A stretch of DNA of 64,000 nucleotides from Inia geoffrensis (taxonomy: Eukaryota; Chordata; Mammalia; Artiodactyla; Iniidae): positions 67,349,001 through 67,413,000 of the forward strand of contig CM070899.1 of assembly GCA_036417435.1 (NCBI GenBank), read 5' to 3'. The notes beneath the pieces are model-generated. The model worked only from the letters and a program-made list of their open reading frames with translations. It was not told the DNA's origin and did no database searches. A program made the position numbers and the translations under genes. The stretch's first letter is position 1. Every line of letters begins with the position of its first letter. Positions 35,131 through 46,920 of this stretch are shown here, one piece after another.

Positions 35131-36537
35131 GTTAAATCTCTCTCTGGACCTGTTCGCCTTTTGGTGACTTTAAAGTACTAAAACTTACTTGGGACATGAA
35201 TAGCCCACTGCCATGTTCCCACGAGGATTTAACATTTCCAAATTATGATCACGATGACAGAATATTGGATGACATGATGAATTAGGAAGTTCAGATGCCA
35301 ATTTATAATGTAGTGAGATTTAAAAAGAATTACTATCAGAACCTTTGCTATCAGAATTCCTTTTGTGTAGAGAACTGACTGCTAAGTTCCATGAGGATAG
35401 GAACTATATCTCTTTTACTTCTCTTTGGATACCCAGTGCCTAGCTCAGTGGTGGGCACATAAGAGGTGCTCAATAAATATTTGTTGGAAAAAAATGAATG
35501 CATGAAAAACATTGATGGACCATTTACACAGACTAAATACAGCATCTGGAAGGGCAAGGCAGAACAAAGGAAAAGCTAAATGGTTATACATAAGCAAATG
35601 GAAGAAATTAGCTTTTAAAAGGGGAGAGAAAGGGAAGAGGAGAGGGTTAAACATTTCAGGAGGCAGAAGCAGAGATGTTTAAGCTCAGGGGTGTATTAAA
35701 TTCAATCTGAAGTTATGTTTCAGGGTTATAAAATCCCTTCATCTCCCCATATTTATATAAAGTCTGCTGTACACACAAGGGTCACAAGTGAGGCCTTTTT
35801 GTTGTTTTACTTGCTTCGTGCCAAGCAGTGAAAGGTGCTGAGTTTCATGTGTGGGAAAGTACCAAGTGAGCAAGAAATACACACGCAGGTGCTCAGATGA
35901 CCCATAAACTACTCCACTGGAAGCAGGAATCAAGAGCAGGGGTTTCACCTCCCACCTCCTCCTCTACCCAAACTCTAGGAAAGTTTGGATAGTGTGGGGT
36001 GCACTGTGCACATGAGGAATGGGTTTCATTTTGATCTCCCATGACATCTAATCATAGTAAGAAACAACCATCGGGCTACATACTTCATTGGTATCTGATA
36101 CCACTCAAGTCTTGATTTCTCATTCAACCCTTCCCATTATCCTCCTCTCCCATTCTTTTTAATGCCTTGAAAATTTTTCATTATCATGAAATATGAGAGA
36201 AAGGTTCTGCTGAGAACAAAATGAGAAATATGTCTATTCCCATAATACTCAGAGACATTTAGGCCCAGATTTACCACCTATGAAATCTATTCTTGCCCTC
36301 CTATAAGACCCAGCTTAGTATAGGTAGAATAGCTTTTGAAAAATGCTTGAATCTGAAGTAATAATTAATTGGTCTGAATCTAAAGTAATAATAATTAAAT
36401 ATAAGAAATTATGATGAAATCTAAAATTCCAAATGAGATTTGTTGAAGAAAAGAAAAATCTTTCAGGTCACTGAAGAAATATGCTTTTCCCAGCTGCAGC
36501 TACCTCAACTATCATGATGGATTAGTGAGATTAAAAC
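35131..36537. other. Unassigned sequence with one L2 end
   Basis: An L2 3'-end relic lies at about 35375-35492 on the plus strand (gttccatgaggataggaact ... cacataagaggtgctcaata). The rest is AT-rich and unrecognised. A short duplication of 'tctgaagtaataattaa' occurs near 36350-36400. Confidence 0.55.
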
Positions 36538-36547
36538 AAGTCTTTCA

Positions 36548-36759
36548 GGCTTCCCTGGTGGCGCAGTGGTTGAGAGTCCGCCTGCCGATGCAGGGGACAC
36601 GGGTTCGTGCCCTGGTCTGGGAAGATCCCACATGCCGCGGAGCGGCTGGGCCCGTGAGCCATGGCCGCTGAGCCTGTGCGTCTGGAGCCAGTGCTCCACA
36701 AGGGGAGAGGCCACAACAGTGAGAGGCCCGCGTACCGCAAAAAAACAACAACAACAAAA
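36548..36759 (+). mobile_element. Young short-form CHR SINE, plus strand
   Basis: It starts ggcttccctggtggcgcagt, carries a box B-like 'gggttcgtgcc', and ends 'gaggcccgcgtaccgc' plus an (aac)/A tail. The flanks aagtctttc (36538-36546) and aactctttc (36760-36768) suggest an imperfect target-site duplication. Confidence 0.95.
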
Positions 36760-36768
36760 AACTCTTTC

Positions 36769-37359
36769 TCTACCACCGACTATGGTAATAGGTGTTCTTT
36801 ATCATATCTTTTTATTTAAATTTTTAAAAATGAGTTTGATTAAATCTGAACTTGTAAGAAACTTGCATACCAAGAGACAGTTTAAAGCTAATGTTCTCTG
36901 AAACTATTTCAGGCTTTTCTCCAAATTCTCCAAAGATTTTTCCTAGAACAGTATCTTGGGAAATGAATGGGGAGGGTAGACCCTTGGCATTTGAGGATTT
37001 CACACTGGCATGTTTACAATCTGCCAATTCTGATATTTGTAAGTGACTCTGGATTTCTATGATACATAGGAATTTGTCATTTTGAATCTCGTCTTAGCCT
37101 TTGTTGTTCTCTACTGTTCTCCAGAAGTGATAAATTCTTTCTCTATGAAAAATGGCCATTGAATTTATTGAAAATTGAAAAGCTGATTAATTCATGATAT
37201 GAAAGACGGGACAAGAGACTTTTGTTTGAAATGTGGTTCTAGAAAAATGTGGATTCCCCAAAGTAAAGAGAAACAAACTTTTCAAATATTAAGAAGCTGT
37301 CTACTGTTGCTAAGGTGACAGAAATTAAGGTTCAGGAAGAATTATATTCATTACCAGTT
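36769..37359. other. Unassigned sequence
   Basis: The stretch is AT-rich and nothing was recognised. Confidence 0.4.
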
Positions 37360-37372
37360 CTTAGCTCACATT

Positions 37373-37596
37373 AAAAAAAAATTATTTATTTATTTAGCTG
37401 CACCAGGTCTTAGTTGCGGCACATGGGATCTTCGTTGTGGCATGTGGACTCTTAGTTGCGGCATGTGGACTCTTAGTTGTGGCATGCGAACTCTTAGTTG
37501 CATCATGTGGGATCTAGATCCCTGACCAGGGATTGAACTTGGGCCCCATGCATTGGGAGTGTGGAGCCTTAGCCACTGGACCACCAGGGAAGTCCC
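37373..37596 (-). mobile_element. Older CHR SINE with internal triplication, minus strand
   Basis: The head reads 'gaccaccagggaagtcccc' on the right. The body contains three successive variants of 'actcttagttgcggcatgtg' between 37447 and 37507. A 13-bp target-site duplication, cttagctcacatt, is at 37360-37372 and 37597-37609. Its sequence is a different CHR subfamily from the short young copies. Confidence 0.93.
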
Positions 37597-37689
37597 CTTA
37601 GCTCACATTTTAATATAGAGGCATAGTACAGAACTGACACTGCACTCAGATTCTATTTCCCACTCACCCACTAACCAACTATGTAAATT

Positions 37690-38066
37690 TGAGATAGTGA
37701 CTTCACCTCTCTGGTCATTGTCATCATTATCACTATTATGGAGGCCTCCACTTATTGAGCCCTTACTATGAATTAGGCACTGTGCTAAGCTCTTTACCTG
37801 GATTATCTCATTTAATGCTTGCAACAGCCTGATGCAGTAGGCACTATCATTATTATCTGCAGACGCAAATAATACTGAATAACAACAGCTAACAGCTGCT
37901 GAATGCTGATTGTGGGGGACAGTATGCCAAGTGTATTACATGCATCTCATATAATCCTGTTAATAATGAGCTGGCTACTATTTAACCTCTATTTAACAGA
38001 TAGGAAATTGAGGCTTAGAGAGGTTCATTAATTTGTCCAAGATGACACAGCTAGTAAAAGGTAAAG
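37690..38066 (-). repeat. MIR-family SINE(s), minus strand
   Basis: The matching pieces are 'aggcactgtgctaagctctt' (37775) and 'gaaattgaggcttagagagg' with 'acacagctagtaaaaggtaa' (38005-38065). The middle portion suggests two overlapping or nested copies. Confidence 0.75.
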
Positions 38067-38074
38067 GAGGATTT

Positions 38075-38545
38075 TGAATTAAAAATGCCATTTGCAGCAA
38101 CATGGATGGACCTAGAGATTATCATACTAAGTGAAGTAAGTCAGAGAAAGACAAAAATCATATATCACTTATATGTGGAATCTAAGAAGAATGGTACAAA
38201 TGAACTTATTTATAAAACAGAAACAGACTTACAGACTTCAGAAACAAACTTAGGGTTACCAAAAAGGAAAGGTTGGGGGAAGGGATAATCTAAGAGTTTG
38301 AGATTAACATAGACACACTACTATATATAAAATACATAATCAACAAGGACCTACTGTATAGCACAGGGAACTCTATTCAATTTTCTGTAATAACCTATAT
38401 GGGAAAAGACTGAAAAAGAATGGATACATGTATATGCATACCTGAGTCACTTTGCTGTACACCTGAAACTAACACAACATTGTAAATCAACTATACCCCA
38501 ATATAAAATAAAAACTAAATTTTAAAAAAATGCAAAAAAAAAATT
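38075..38545 (+). mobile_element. L1 3'-end fragment, plus strand
   Basis: The sequence begins at 'catttgcagcaacatggatg', passes through 'caaggacctactgtatagca' and ends in an A-rich tail at 38520-38545. It is the L1 3' terminus only, with no intact ORF. Confidence 0.93.
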
Positions 38546-39170
38546 CTCTGACTCTGGAGCTCAAGATCTTCATCATTAGGCTCTACTGGTTTTATAAAGA
38601 AATTAATCAGACTGAAAAAACAGACATCAGTGTACAGATGTTGAGCTCTTTACATTTACATAAGCACCAAGTGTTGGCAATATTCTGTCATTTAGTCACA
38701 TTATGTCATATAGATGGTATTTCCCATTGGCAGGGCCAGCTCTTTGAGCTATTTCCTCTTTAGTAATTTTCATGGAGCTCTACTCACTGCATGTGGTTTC
38801 CTATTTGTGGGCAACAGTGAACACTGAAAGGACAACTGGTCAAGGTTCAGGAGGTGGAAACGCTATGAAGCCAGGTCTCATCTGTGTGTGGCTCGAGGTG
38901 GTCCATAAGGGATTGAACCTGTGCCCTGGTCACGTTAGCACTGCAATTCATCCAAAGAAACCAATTGCCCTCATCAAATCCTAAGTGTTATCTTGAGCAA
39001 TTCCATTTTTTGTACCCTAGTAAACAGATGGCAAGAATCTGTGTTTCCTGACAATTGAGCAAACTTTCTTTTTTGCCTTTCTTGGCTTGCAAGAAGAAAG
39101 GAATAGAAAATGGAAATTCACTGGGACAAACGGAAGGCAGATTTCTAATGTGGATTGTCCAAACCCTACA
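38546..39170. other. Unassigned sequence
   Basis: Nothing was recognised. Confidence 0.4.
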
Positions 39171-39173
39171 CAC

Positions 39174-39290
39174 ATACACCATCACACACACACACACACA
39201 CACACCAACACACACACACAACTGTGCACACACACACAACTGCGCACACAAATATATACATACACACACATGCACACACACACAGAGCCA
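39174..39290 (+). repeat. CA microsatellite, interrupted
   Basis: (CA)n is interrupted by 'actgtgc', 'actgcgc' and 'atatata' units. His/Thr-rich and Val/Cys-rich ORFs on the two strands are artefacts of the repeat. Confidence 0.96.
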
Positions 39291-40056
39291 CCAACAGCAG
39301 TACAGCAAACACAAGAGTGATAGTGATTTGCCTATAATGAGAGCAGGATGGGAGATTTAGTAATACTTCATTTTCATGCATTTTCTTTAAGGGAGCACAG
39401 GTCAACATTTAGACTTTTCATAGAAGACACAGAAACAAATATACAATCTTTTAGATTGATTGTAAATCTGAGGAGCAGATGTATCCAAATGATAGTTATT
39501 AATGTTATTTCTGTCTCTGGGAAATGGTAAATTATATTCAAGCCTGTTACTTAGCAGAGTTATTATGCATTTAGGAACTTAAATGGGGGACAGTTTTGAT
39601 CTTCTTTGGAAGAGAAAAGGCAGACTTATCTTTCGGCTGAAGCATGACTACTTTGGGATCTGGTCAGATATCATCTTGAGAGAGAGAGAGACTGGCCAGG
39701 TGTCACTCTTGTCCTCCATGGGTGGTACAGATGAAAAGAGGAGGCATGTGCAGGGGATTTGTTCTCGGCTTCATAATGATCCTCTTCCTTTATCTGACAT
39801 TCACTAAAAATAACATTTGAATGAAGGAATTGGGTCACCTGGTAACATTTTTGGTAGCAGCAGTACCTTGTGGGGAAAGCCTTTATGTTTTCATGCAGCA
39901 CTGCACAAGTTCAGTGTTGGGTTTGTAGAAGGCATTTCCAAAGACAGCTTTGGACAGTCCTCATTGGAATCTCTCCAAAGCTCAGGAGAGGGGGCTGCAT
40001 TTCTGGGGCAACTTGGGAGCACACCTGCCCCCTGCCGTGGAGGCAGGCGCAGAAGT
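39291..40056. other. Unassigned sequence
   Basis: No gene or dispersed repeat was recognised. Confidence 0.4.
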
Positions 40057-40072
40057 AGATGAATAAAATTTT

Positions 40073-40330
40073 TTTTTTTTTTATTCATTTATTTATTTAT
40101 GGCTATGTTGGCTCTGCGGCGAGCGGGGGCCACTCTTCATCATGGTGCACCGACCTCTCACTGTTGCGGCTTCTCTTGTGGAACACAGGCTCCAGACACG
40201 CAGGCTCAGTAATTGTGGCTCATGGGGCTAGCTGCTCCGCGGCATGTGGGATCTTCCCAGATGAGGGTTCGAACCCGTGTCCCTTGCGTTGGCAGGCAGA
40301 TTCTCAACCACTGCACCACCAGGGAAGCCC
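40073..40330 (-). mobile_element. CHR-type SINE, minus strand
   Basis: A T/(attt)n tail is followed by the body, with the head 'ccaccagggaagccc' at the right. A perfect 16-bp target-site duplication, agatgaataaaatttt, is at 40057-40072 and 40331-40346. The length is intermediate between the long and short forms. Confidence 0.97.
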
Positions 40331-40639
40331 AGATGAATAAAATTTTAAAGCCTTGTTTCAACCCTGCAGTTCTGTATCTTTTTCCATGCGTTATTCTCGT
40401 CCGAGGAAGTAAGCAAATTACTTGACCGCTTTATCTCTCCTAATATATTTGTTTCATTTTCGAGTATGGAAAATACAAGCTGCAGATTATTTTAGTGTCA
40501 GATGGCTGGAGTGAAACTGGGAGCTTTTGAAGACAAAAGACATTTGTACCCTAATTCCTAATTCTAGAACTTTCAAGAGACCTAGCACATAGCAGAGTTC
40601 AACAAAGGTTATTGAATGAATAATAATAATTGGAAACTC

Positions 40640-41050
40640 TGATTCATCTTCTGCGGCTCTCACCCTCACTCACTCAGTCCAGCCACTCGAGTCCTGTGGC
40701 TGATACTCAGACACACCAAACATGTGCTTCCTTTGCATTCACTGTACTCTGGGCCTGGAATGCTCCCCCCCCCCGCCCACCACGATATTTGTGGGACTGG
40801 CTCTCCCACCTCCTAAGGTCTCCACTCAGATGTTACCTTATCAGTGAGGACTTCTGTCATTTCCTCCACATTCTTCCGTTGTAATTACCAGCATCTGATA
40901 TAGTATATATTCACTTGTTTATCTGTTTAGCCTCTTTATCCCTCCCCGACCCCGACTAGAACATGAGCCCACAGGGGCAGCAGCTTCGTCTTGCTCGTTG
41001 CTGGATCCCCAGAACTTAAAAATAAATATTGATTGAGTGAATGAGCAAAT
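40640..41050 (+). repeat. L2 LINE 3' part, plus strand
   Basis: Pieces in L2 order are 'gggcctggaatgctccccc', 'ctccactcagatgttacctt', 'tcagtgaggacttctgtcat', 'gactagaacatgagcccaca' and a final 'aataaatattgattgagtga'. A related terminal motif lies just upstream at 40567-40622. Confidence 0.82.
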
Positions 41051-42062
41051 AGATGAACATGTGTTTTAGGTATCTCTCCTCTGGTTGATAGGAACAGACA
41101 CTCACTCAAGCAATCTCAAGTAAAGGGGATTTGCCTTAATAAGAAGGAGTCTTACAGAAACCCAACAATAGGAATGTTGGTAGGTTACTTGTTGGGGCTG
41201 GGTGTCCTGGAGGCAAGAACTGGAGCGGGTGGCCAGGACCTCAATGGCAGGGCTGGGAAGACCTTGACTCCAGCGCTCCATCACGACCACGCTTCACTTC
41301 TCCCCTCCTCGGAGATTCCTGATTTCCTGATCACTTCAGCTTGTACTGGGCCACGTGACAGCTCCGGGTCTGAGTTTACTGCCTTACCTCCATCAACTCT
41401 CTCGGTCACAGTTTACCCATAGAGGAGTCCGATGATCTCAGATCATCTTTTCAAGCCAGGTCAATAGTTCCTAAGTCTCTGGCTTTTCTACTGGTTGAGC
41501 CAATGCCCTCCCCAGCTCCACTCACCTACGATGTGATGCAGGTGTCGTCTGATCTACTCCCCATTCAGCAGATATCACTCGAGGGACAGCTTCTAGAAGG
41601 ATCAGGCCATTGACCTCCCAAATACTATCCTCCTTCTCCAAGAATGCTCTTTTATCTCCTACATCCCCCTTTAAAGGCAGTAGGAGGTTCATTTCAATTT
41701 TTTATTTGATTGATTTTTAATCAGTTAGTTTTACCCAAAAATGTCTTAAAAATCATGACATGTGTTAAAGACACTACAGTTCATGTGGAATCAAAAGTTA
41801 CAGAAGCTTTTTTTTTTTTTTTTTTTTTGTCTTGGGCAGATTCTAGATCTGACAAGGGCAGCCTGTGTGGCAGGTCCTGGGCAGAGATGAGAAATGCTGT
41901 ATTAGGGAGTTTGCTTCTCTTACCAGTAGGGAGGACTGCTTGAACTTGGAGAGGGAACAAACTGAGACAACTAAATTCACAGCAAAGGGACTGGCAGGTG
42001 ACAATCATTCTGTTTGGCCCAGATGCTGGACACTAAGCTTTTGAAAGGTGTGTAATTAATCT
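41051..42062. other. Unassigned sequence with a 21-T tract
   Basis: A T run of about 21 lies at 41808-41828. Nothing else was recognised. Confidence 0.4.
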
Positions 42063-42078
42063 CTCTCGTGTCCTTTTT

Positions 42079-42284
42079 TTTTTTTTTTTTTTTGCGGTAC
42101 GCGGGCCTCTCACTGCTGTGGCCTCTCCCGTTGCGGAGCACAGGCTCCGGACACACAGGCTCAGCGGCCATGGCTCACGGGCCCAGCCGCTCCGCGGCAT
42201 GTGGGATCCTCCCGGACCGGGGCACGAACCCATGTCCCCTGCATCGGCTGGCGGACTCTCAACCACTGTGCCACCAGGGAAGCC
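42079..42284 (-). mobile_element. Young short-form CHR SINE, minus strand
   Basis: A T tract precedes 'gcggtacgcgggcctctcac' and the head 'ccaccagggaagcc' is at the right. The target-site duplication is ctctcgtgtccttttt (42063-42078) and ctctcatgtccttttt (42285-42300), with one mismatch. Very similar to the copies at 16.6 kb and 46.7 kb. Confidence 0.97.
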
Positions 42285-42539
42285 CTCTCATGTCCTTTTT
42301 AAGTCTCTTGTCAAGCCCAGGATTTGTTTTCCTTTCTGATCTCAAGATTTTACTACTGAGAACCCTAAACTAAGTAGACTGAGGCCTGCATGGACCCTGA
42401 TGATGCTCCTGGGAGACTGTTGCCCTCAGCATGCTACGGAAATCAGGCAGCCATAAACAACGGGACAGTGACCCTTATAGAAGCCCATGAATGCATTCAG
42501 CAGGCCCGGGGCCAGCCACCACTGCTCTGTGGCCCTCAG

Positions 42540-42640
42540 CAAGTAATAGCCCCTGTGGGCCTCAGTTTCCCCTGCTCTGAATCTCAGAATTATGAGGATC
42601 AAAATCTAATGGACACACTGTGTGTGGAAAATTCCACAAT
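42540..42640 (+). repeat. MIR-like fragment, plus strand
   Basis: The segment 'gggcctcagtttcccctgct' and the downstream 'ttatgaggatcaaaa' match the MIR core. Confidence 0.6.
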
Positions 42641-42662
42641 TTTAGGAGACTTTCTCTTTCAG

Positions 42663-43195
42663 AGTATGAGTTGACAACTATGATCCATGGGCCAGATCCA
42701 GCTTGCTGCCTGTTTTTTAATGACCTGTGAGCTAAGAATGGGGTTTACATTTTCAAACGGTCGGAAAAAATCAACAGAATAATATTTCATGACATGAAAA
42801 CAATATGAAATTCAGATTTCAGTGTCCATAAGTAAAGTTTTATCTGACGCAGCCATTTACTCGATCATTTACATCAGGGCCAAGGACTAGTACCCGTCTG
42901 GCCTGTTAGGAGCCGGGCCGCACAACACGAGGGAAGCTTCATCTGCCACTCCCCATCTCTCCCCATCGCTCATGTTACTGCCTGAACCATCCCCCAGCCG
43001 TCCCCATGGAAAAACTGTCTTCCACGAAACCAGTCCCTGGTGTCAAAAAGTTTGGGGACCGCTGGTTTACATACTGTCTATGGCTGCTTTCTCACTACAA
43101 TGGCAGAGTAGTTGTGACAAAGACAACATGATCCACAAAGCCTAAAATATTTATTTTTTGGCCTTTACAGAAAAAGTTTGCCAACTTCTGTTTTA
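42663..43195 (+). mobile_element. hAT-type non-autonomous DNA transposon (outer)
   Basis: The left part ('gacaactatgatccatgggc') and right part ('tgtctatggctgctttctca', 'ggcctttacagaaaaagttt') match a common mammalian non-autonomous DNA repeat. Its ends read like 'gttggcaaac' in opposite orientation. It is split by another element at 42875-43064. I do not name the subfamily. Confidence 0.72.
42875..43064 (-). mobile_element. hAT-type DNA transposon inserted in the outer one
   Basis: The right end, read in reverse, is 'cagcggtccccaaacttttt', and the left end begins 'cagggccaaggact'. They form imperfect terminal inverted repeats. The flanking 8-mers atttacat (42867-42874) and gtttacat (43065-43072) fit an 8-bp hAT target-site duplication with one mismatch. 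Confidence 0.8.
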
Positions 43196-43214
43196 GAACA
43201 TAGAGGCTAAAAGT

Positions 43215-43512
43215 AACCATCTAAGTCAGACACACCTAGGTCAAATAATAGCTCACCCCTAACTAGCTTTGTGACCTTGGAAACTTTTTTAACCTTTCTA
43301 AGCTCCACTTTCCTTATCTGTAAAACAGAGACAAAAACAGTCCTTATCCCAAAGGATCTTTGGGAGGAACTGGATAAGCAGGCACTTAGATTCCAGTCTG
43401 GCTGAGTAAACCAAGGCATGACTGTGAGTCTCTTATCCTCAGCATCTGGCACAGTAATTGGCACAGCACAGGTGCTAAATATGTATTTGCAGGATAAATA
43501 CTTGAATAAACT
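43215..43512 (+). repeat. MIR SINE, plus strand
   Basis: The pieces 'ctaactagctttgtgacctt', 'ctccactttccttatctgta' and 'ctggcacagtaattggcaca' follow MIR order. Confidence 0.82.
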
Positions 43513-43889
43513 GCAGAGCGTACATTGAATATTATTTTGGCATATTACCCTGAAGGTGTCTGGGGTGGAGTAGGCAATGAAAGAAAGGGAAAAGACAGGC
43601 CAGAAGTCCAAGAGGGGCCAGGACCAAGCAGAGCCAGATCAGCCACGAGCTGTTGCTGTTAGTTACTACTACTGCTGCTCCCAGGGCCAACCAAGTGTTG
43701 GGGGACTGTCACTGGGCACTGAGATTTTTCTTCTGCTCATGTTTATCATAGTACTTATTCCTAGAACTAGAAGCCACTCACTCACTCTCCTACCCATTAG
43801 GAGGTCTTTCTGGCTTTACCTTCATAGCCAAATATATCCAGAATCCTCCCTTTCTCTCTCTCTCTCTTCACTCTGCCATTCCTAGCGCT

Positions 43890-44577
43890 CTGGGCTGAAC
43901 CACAATCATCTCTCACCTCGATGACTGCAACAGTCTCTGCTTCCTCCTGCATTCTCCCATAGCCTGTTCTTAGTACAGTAACCAGCGTTATCCTTGCACA
44001 AGGTCAGATTATATCACTCCTCTGCTCAAACTGTCCAGTGGCTGCCCATCTTATGCAGAGTAAAAGCCAAAGTCCTTCCAATGGCCTGCAAGTCGCTACT
44101 TGCTCTGCCCCACCCCACTGCTTTTGACCTTTTCTCCTACTCCCCTCCCGCTTGCTCACTCTGCTCCAGTTACAAGGCCTTTTGCTGTCCTCAAATGCAC
44201 CAACAGGCTCCTGCCTAAGGGCCTTCCTCTGATCTGTCCCTTCCATCTGGATGCTCTTCCTTCCGATAGCCCCATGGAGAACTCCCTCCCCGCCTTCAAC
44301 TCTCCTCAAAACCTCACTTCTCAATGAGATCTATCCTGGTCACTCCAATTAACTAATACTGTTTAAAATCAGAACTGCACCCTTCAATGCTTCCAGTCCC
44401 CCTTATCTTTATCATTAAAGATGATTGATTCTGCCTATTTTTATTGGTTTTATTGCCACTAGAATGTAAGCTTCATGGGGGCAGGAATTTTTGTCTTTTT
44501 TGTTCAGCAGTGTATTCTAAGCATCTGGAACAGTGGCCAGCCCATAGTAGGTACTCAATAAAATTTTTTGATTGAAT
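43890..44577 (+). repeat. Well preserved L2 LINE 3' end, plus strand
   Basis: Nearly the full L2 3' region is visible. It has 'caatggcctgcaagtcgcta', 'ttgctcactctgctccagtt', 'tgcctaagggccttcctctg', 'actagaatgtaagcttcatg' and the end 'gtaggtactcaataaa'. This is the best preserved L2 in the window. The reverse transcriptase part is not present. Confidence 0.92.
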
Positions 44578-44585
44578 CAATTAAT

Positions 44586-46685
44586 AATCTAATATGTGAT
44601 AATCCAATAGTCTTTCCACCCATCTCGGAATCTACCTCTCATTGAATCTGCGAGGAAGCTGACCACCTTCTTGAAGTCTCTGTGCCAGTATCTTAGATTC
44701 TATAAAGGAAACTGTGGGAGAAACCCTCCCCAGGGGAATCTGAGGGAGCCCAAACCACACACCAACTTCAGCTATACCCCCTGGGCCAGGAATGACCTCA
44801 GCAAGGGCAGATAATCCAGCATTGGACTGTTCAAACTCCTGCTTTTTTTTCTTTCCCTCGCTTTGTTTGTGCACCAGCATTATTGATAAGATCGCAGAAC
44901 TTGAGCAAAAGGGTAGGGGAAACATAAACCTCAATAGCACTGAATTTCCAGCCTGCATAAAAGATCTGGCAGGAAAAAGAGCTTGAAATATTGGCAAGAA
45001 TTAGGGGTAGACTCTGTGCATTGAGTTATCCCAATTACCTCAGATAATGGTGCGATTATATTATCACCTCTGAGGAGGATGAAAGGAGAATATGAAATGG
45101 CTCTGATCTCCTCAGGTTCTGTACCCCGCCCGGCACAGCATGGGCTCATCCTGCATCTCACATCCCGAGAAGGAGACTGTTACTCACAGATACTCGGTTC
45201 CCGGTTGTCACGTTGTGAGGAATCCTGTTAGTGTTCACATGAAACGTCCCCATGGCTCTCTCCCTCTGGCCCATGTTCCAGGAGAGATGACTGTGGTCTG
45301 AGTTGTCATAAAGTTTAAGTGTATATGAATCATAAATAATGACGAATAACCACATTATAAATTTTGCAAGGCTTGTTGCACAGAGATGAGATTTATACCT
45401 AAAGATACTGAAAGTAAAGCCTCCCTCCACCCTTTTAAGGCCTCAGGATACTCAGCAATCAACAGGGAAAGGAAATGGCCTGAAGAATTTATTGAGGAAA
45501 GTCCTTGAGCAGCCACAGCTGGGGCACTCCTGGTGGCTTCCAGTGTGTTCTTTCCCTTCTCAGGTGATACCTAGAGAAAGGGGGTGGGAAGAGGAAGATT
45601 CTCCTGAGAGAGCAGAATATAGACTACATTTCTGGGCTCCTCTTTAGAACCTGGAAGTTTAAGGTAAAGTTTCAACTCTTTTTCTTACATATAGAGCTAA
45701 TTATTGATATAAAATAGGTATCTACAATTTTTTTTCCAGCTATCAATTATGTAGGTGTGCTTAAAAAAAAAAAAAAAAAAGAAGCCAAGCCCTTGCTTCT
45801 CTCTGCTCCTGCCCAGTCAGAATGTAAGGAATAAAATAAGTGAAAGCTGCATGCTTTTTTACAATGACCCTTTGGGCAGCGCTGCCCGTCTCTCACCCTG
45901 GGCCAGTGAGTCTATTTGCAAAGCTGATTTAAGATGAAAAGCAAAGTGTAATGAACAAGCTGTACCCCTCTGCCCTGATGAATATTTTCTGAGTGAAGTT
46001 TTACCAGCCTCAACATTTTTCACAAATTCAAGAGGAAAAGGCATTAGGCTTCTAAATGGCTGGATCAGGTTTCCATAGTAGCTTGGTTAGACAACAGACC
46101 TTTTCCCAAGAGTTATGCAGATCTTGTCAATAATGCTGGTGCAAAAACAAGAAAGCCAACAATGGGGTCTTGTTCATTTTAAGCTGAGTCATGAAAATCA
46201 TGCACTAAAACCATCCTTGGAGAAAGACCTGATTGGTAAAGCAACAGCCAGTAAACTTGGAAGGAATTTTTGAAAGGAAATGTTACCCTCTGTCTTCTGA
46301 AAGGCATTCAAAGCAATGAGATATGGAGGAAAAATAATTTGACGTTGCACTTCTTAACCTCATAAAACATTTTAAGAACTAACTCATTATCATAATTTAT
46401 AAGCAGGAACTAGTTTCTTGTGTCTCAATGGACAGGCTGTGTGACGTCATGGTCTCATTTGTATGATTTATTTTTTTAAAGGCAACCTTGCCAGACTATT
46501 ATAAAGTAAAACAATTAATTACTTTTGTGATAGTTGGTTGCCTTCTGGCCCCTACTTTTTCCTTCATGGGGAACATTATCACCTCATGCAGGCTTGCCTG
46601 ATACTTCTGCCAATGTATGTCATAACGCTGCCTGTACATTAACACGAATCATACAAAACATGCAAAATGAGCCCTCATTTCATTG
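44586..46685. other. Unassigned sequence with an A tract and a CRE palindrome
   Basis: An A run lies at about 45763-45780. A perfect tgacgtca palindrome (cAMP-response-element consensus) is at 46442-46449. The rest is unrecognised. The 121-codon minus-strand ORF at 44632-44997 has no known domain. Confidence 0.4.
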
Positions 46686-46699
46686 GCCACTGCAAATTT

Positions 46700-46906
46700 T
46701 TTTTTTTTTTTTTTTCAGTACGCGGGCCTCTCACTGTTGTGGCTTCTCCAGTTGCAGAGCACAGGCTCCGGACGCGCAGGCTCAGCGGCCATGGCTCACG
46801 GGCCCAGCCGCTCCGCGGCACATGGGATCTTCCCGGACCGGGGCACAAACCCGCGTCCCCTGCATCCGCAGGCGGACTCCCAACCACTGCGCCACCAGGG
46901 AAGCCC
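46700..46906 (-). mobile_element. Young short-form CHR SINE, minus strand
   Basis: A T tract is followed by 'cagtacgcgggcctctcact' and the right-hand head 'ccaccagggaagccc'. The flanks gccactgcaaattt (46686-46699) and gccattgcaaactt (46907-46920) form a target-site duplication with two mismatches. ORFs of up to 202 codons pass through it and are artefacts. Confidence 0.95.
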
Positions 46907-46920
46907 GCCATTGCAAACTT

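Noticed and set aside
34910..35165. Plus-strand ORF with a signal-peptide-like start (MKLVRVVLLSDFF...) and a good splice donor (acgag|gtgag near 35083), looking like a first exon.
   Set aside because: The target-site duplication at 35119-35130 and 30265-30276 places the whole block inside the minus-strand L1, as its 5' UTR. The frame is antisense to it.
37447..37507. Regularly spaced repeats that might suggest a CRISPR-like array.
   Set aside because: The units are directly adjacent without unique spacers, lie inside a SINE, and the DNA is mammalian.
39055..39408. His/Thr-rich and Cys/Val-rich ORFs that could suggest a metal-binding protein.
   Set aside because: They are translation of the interrupted CA microsatellite on both strands.
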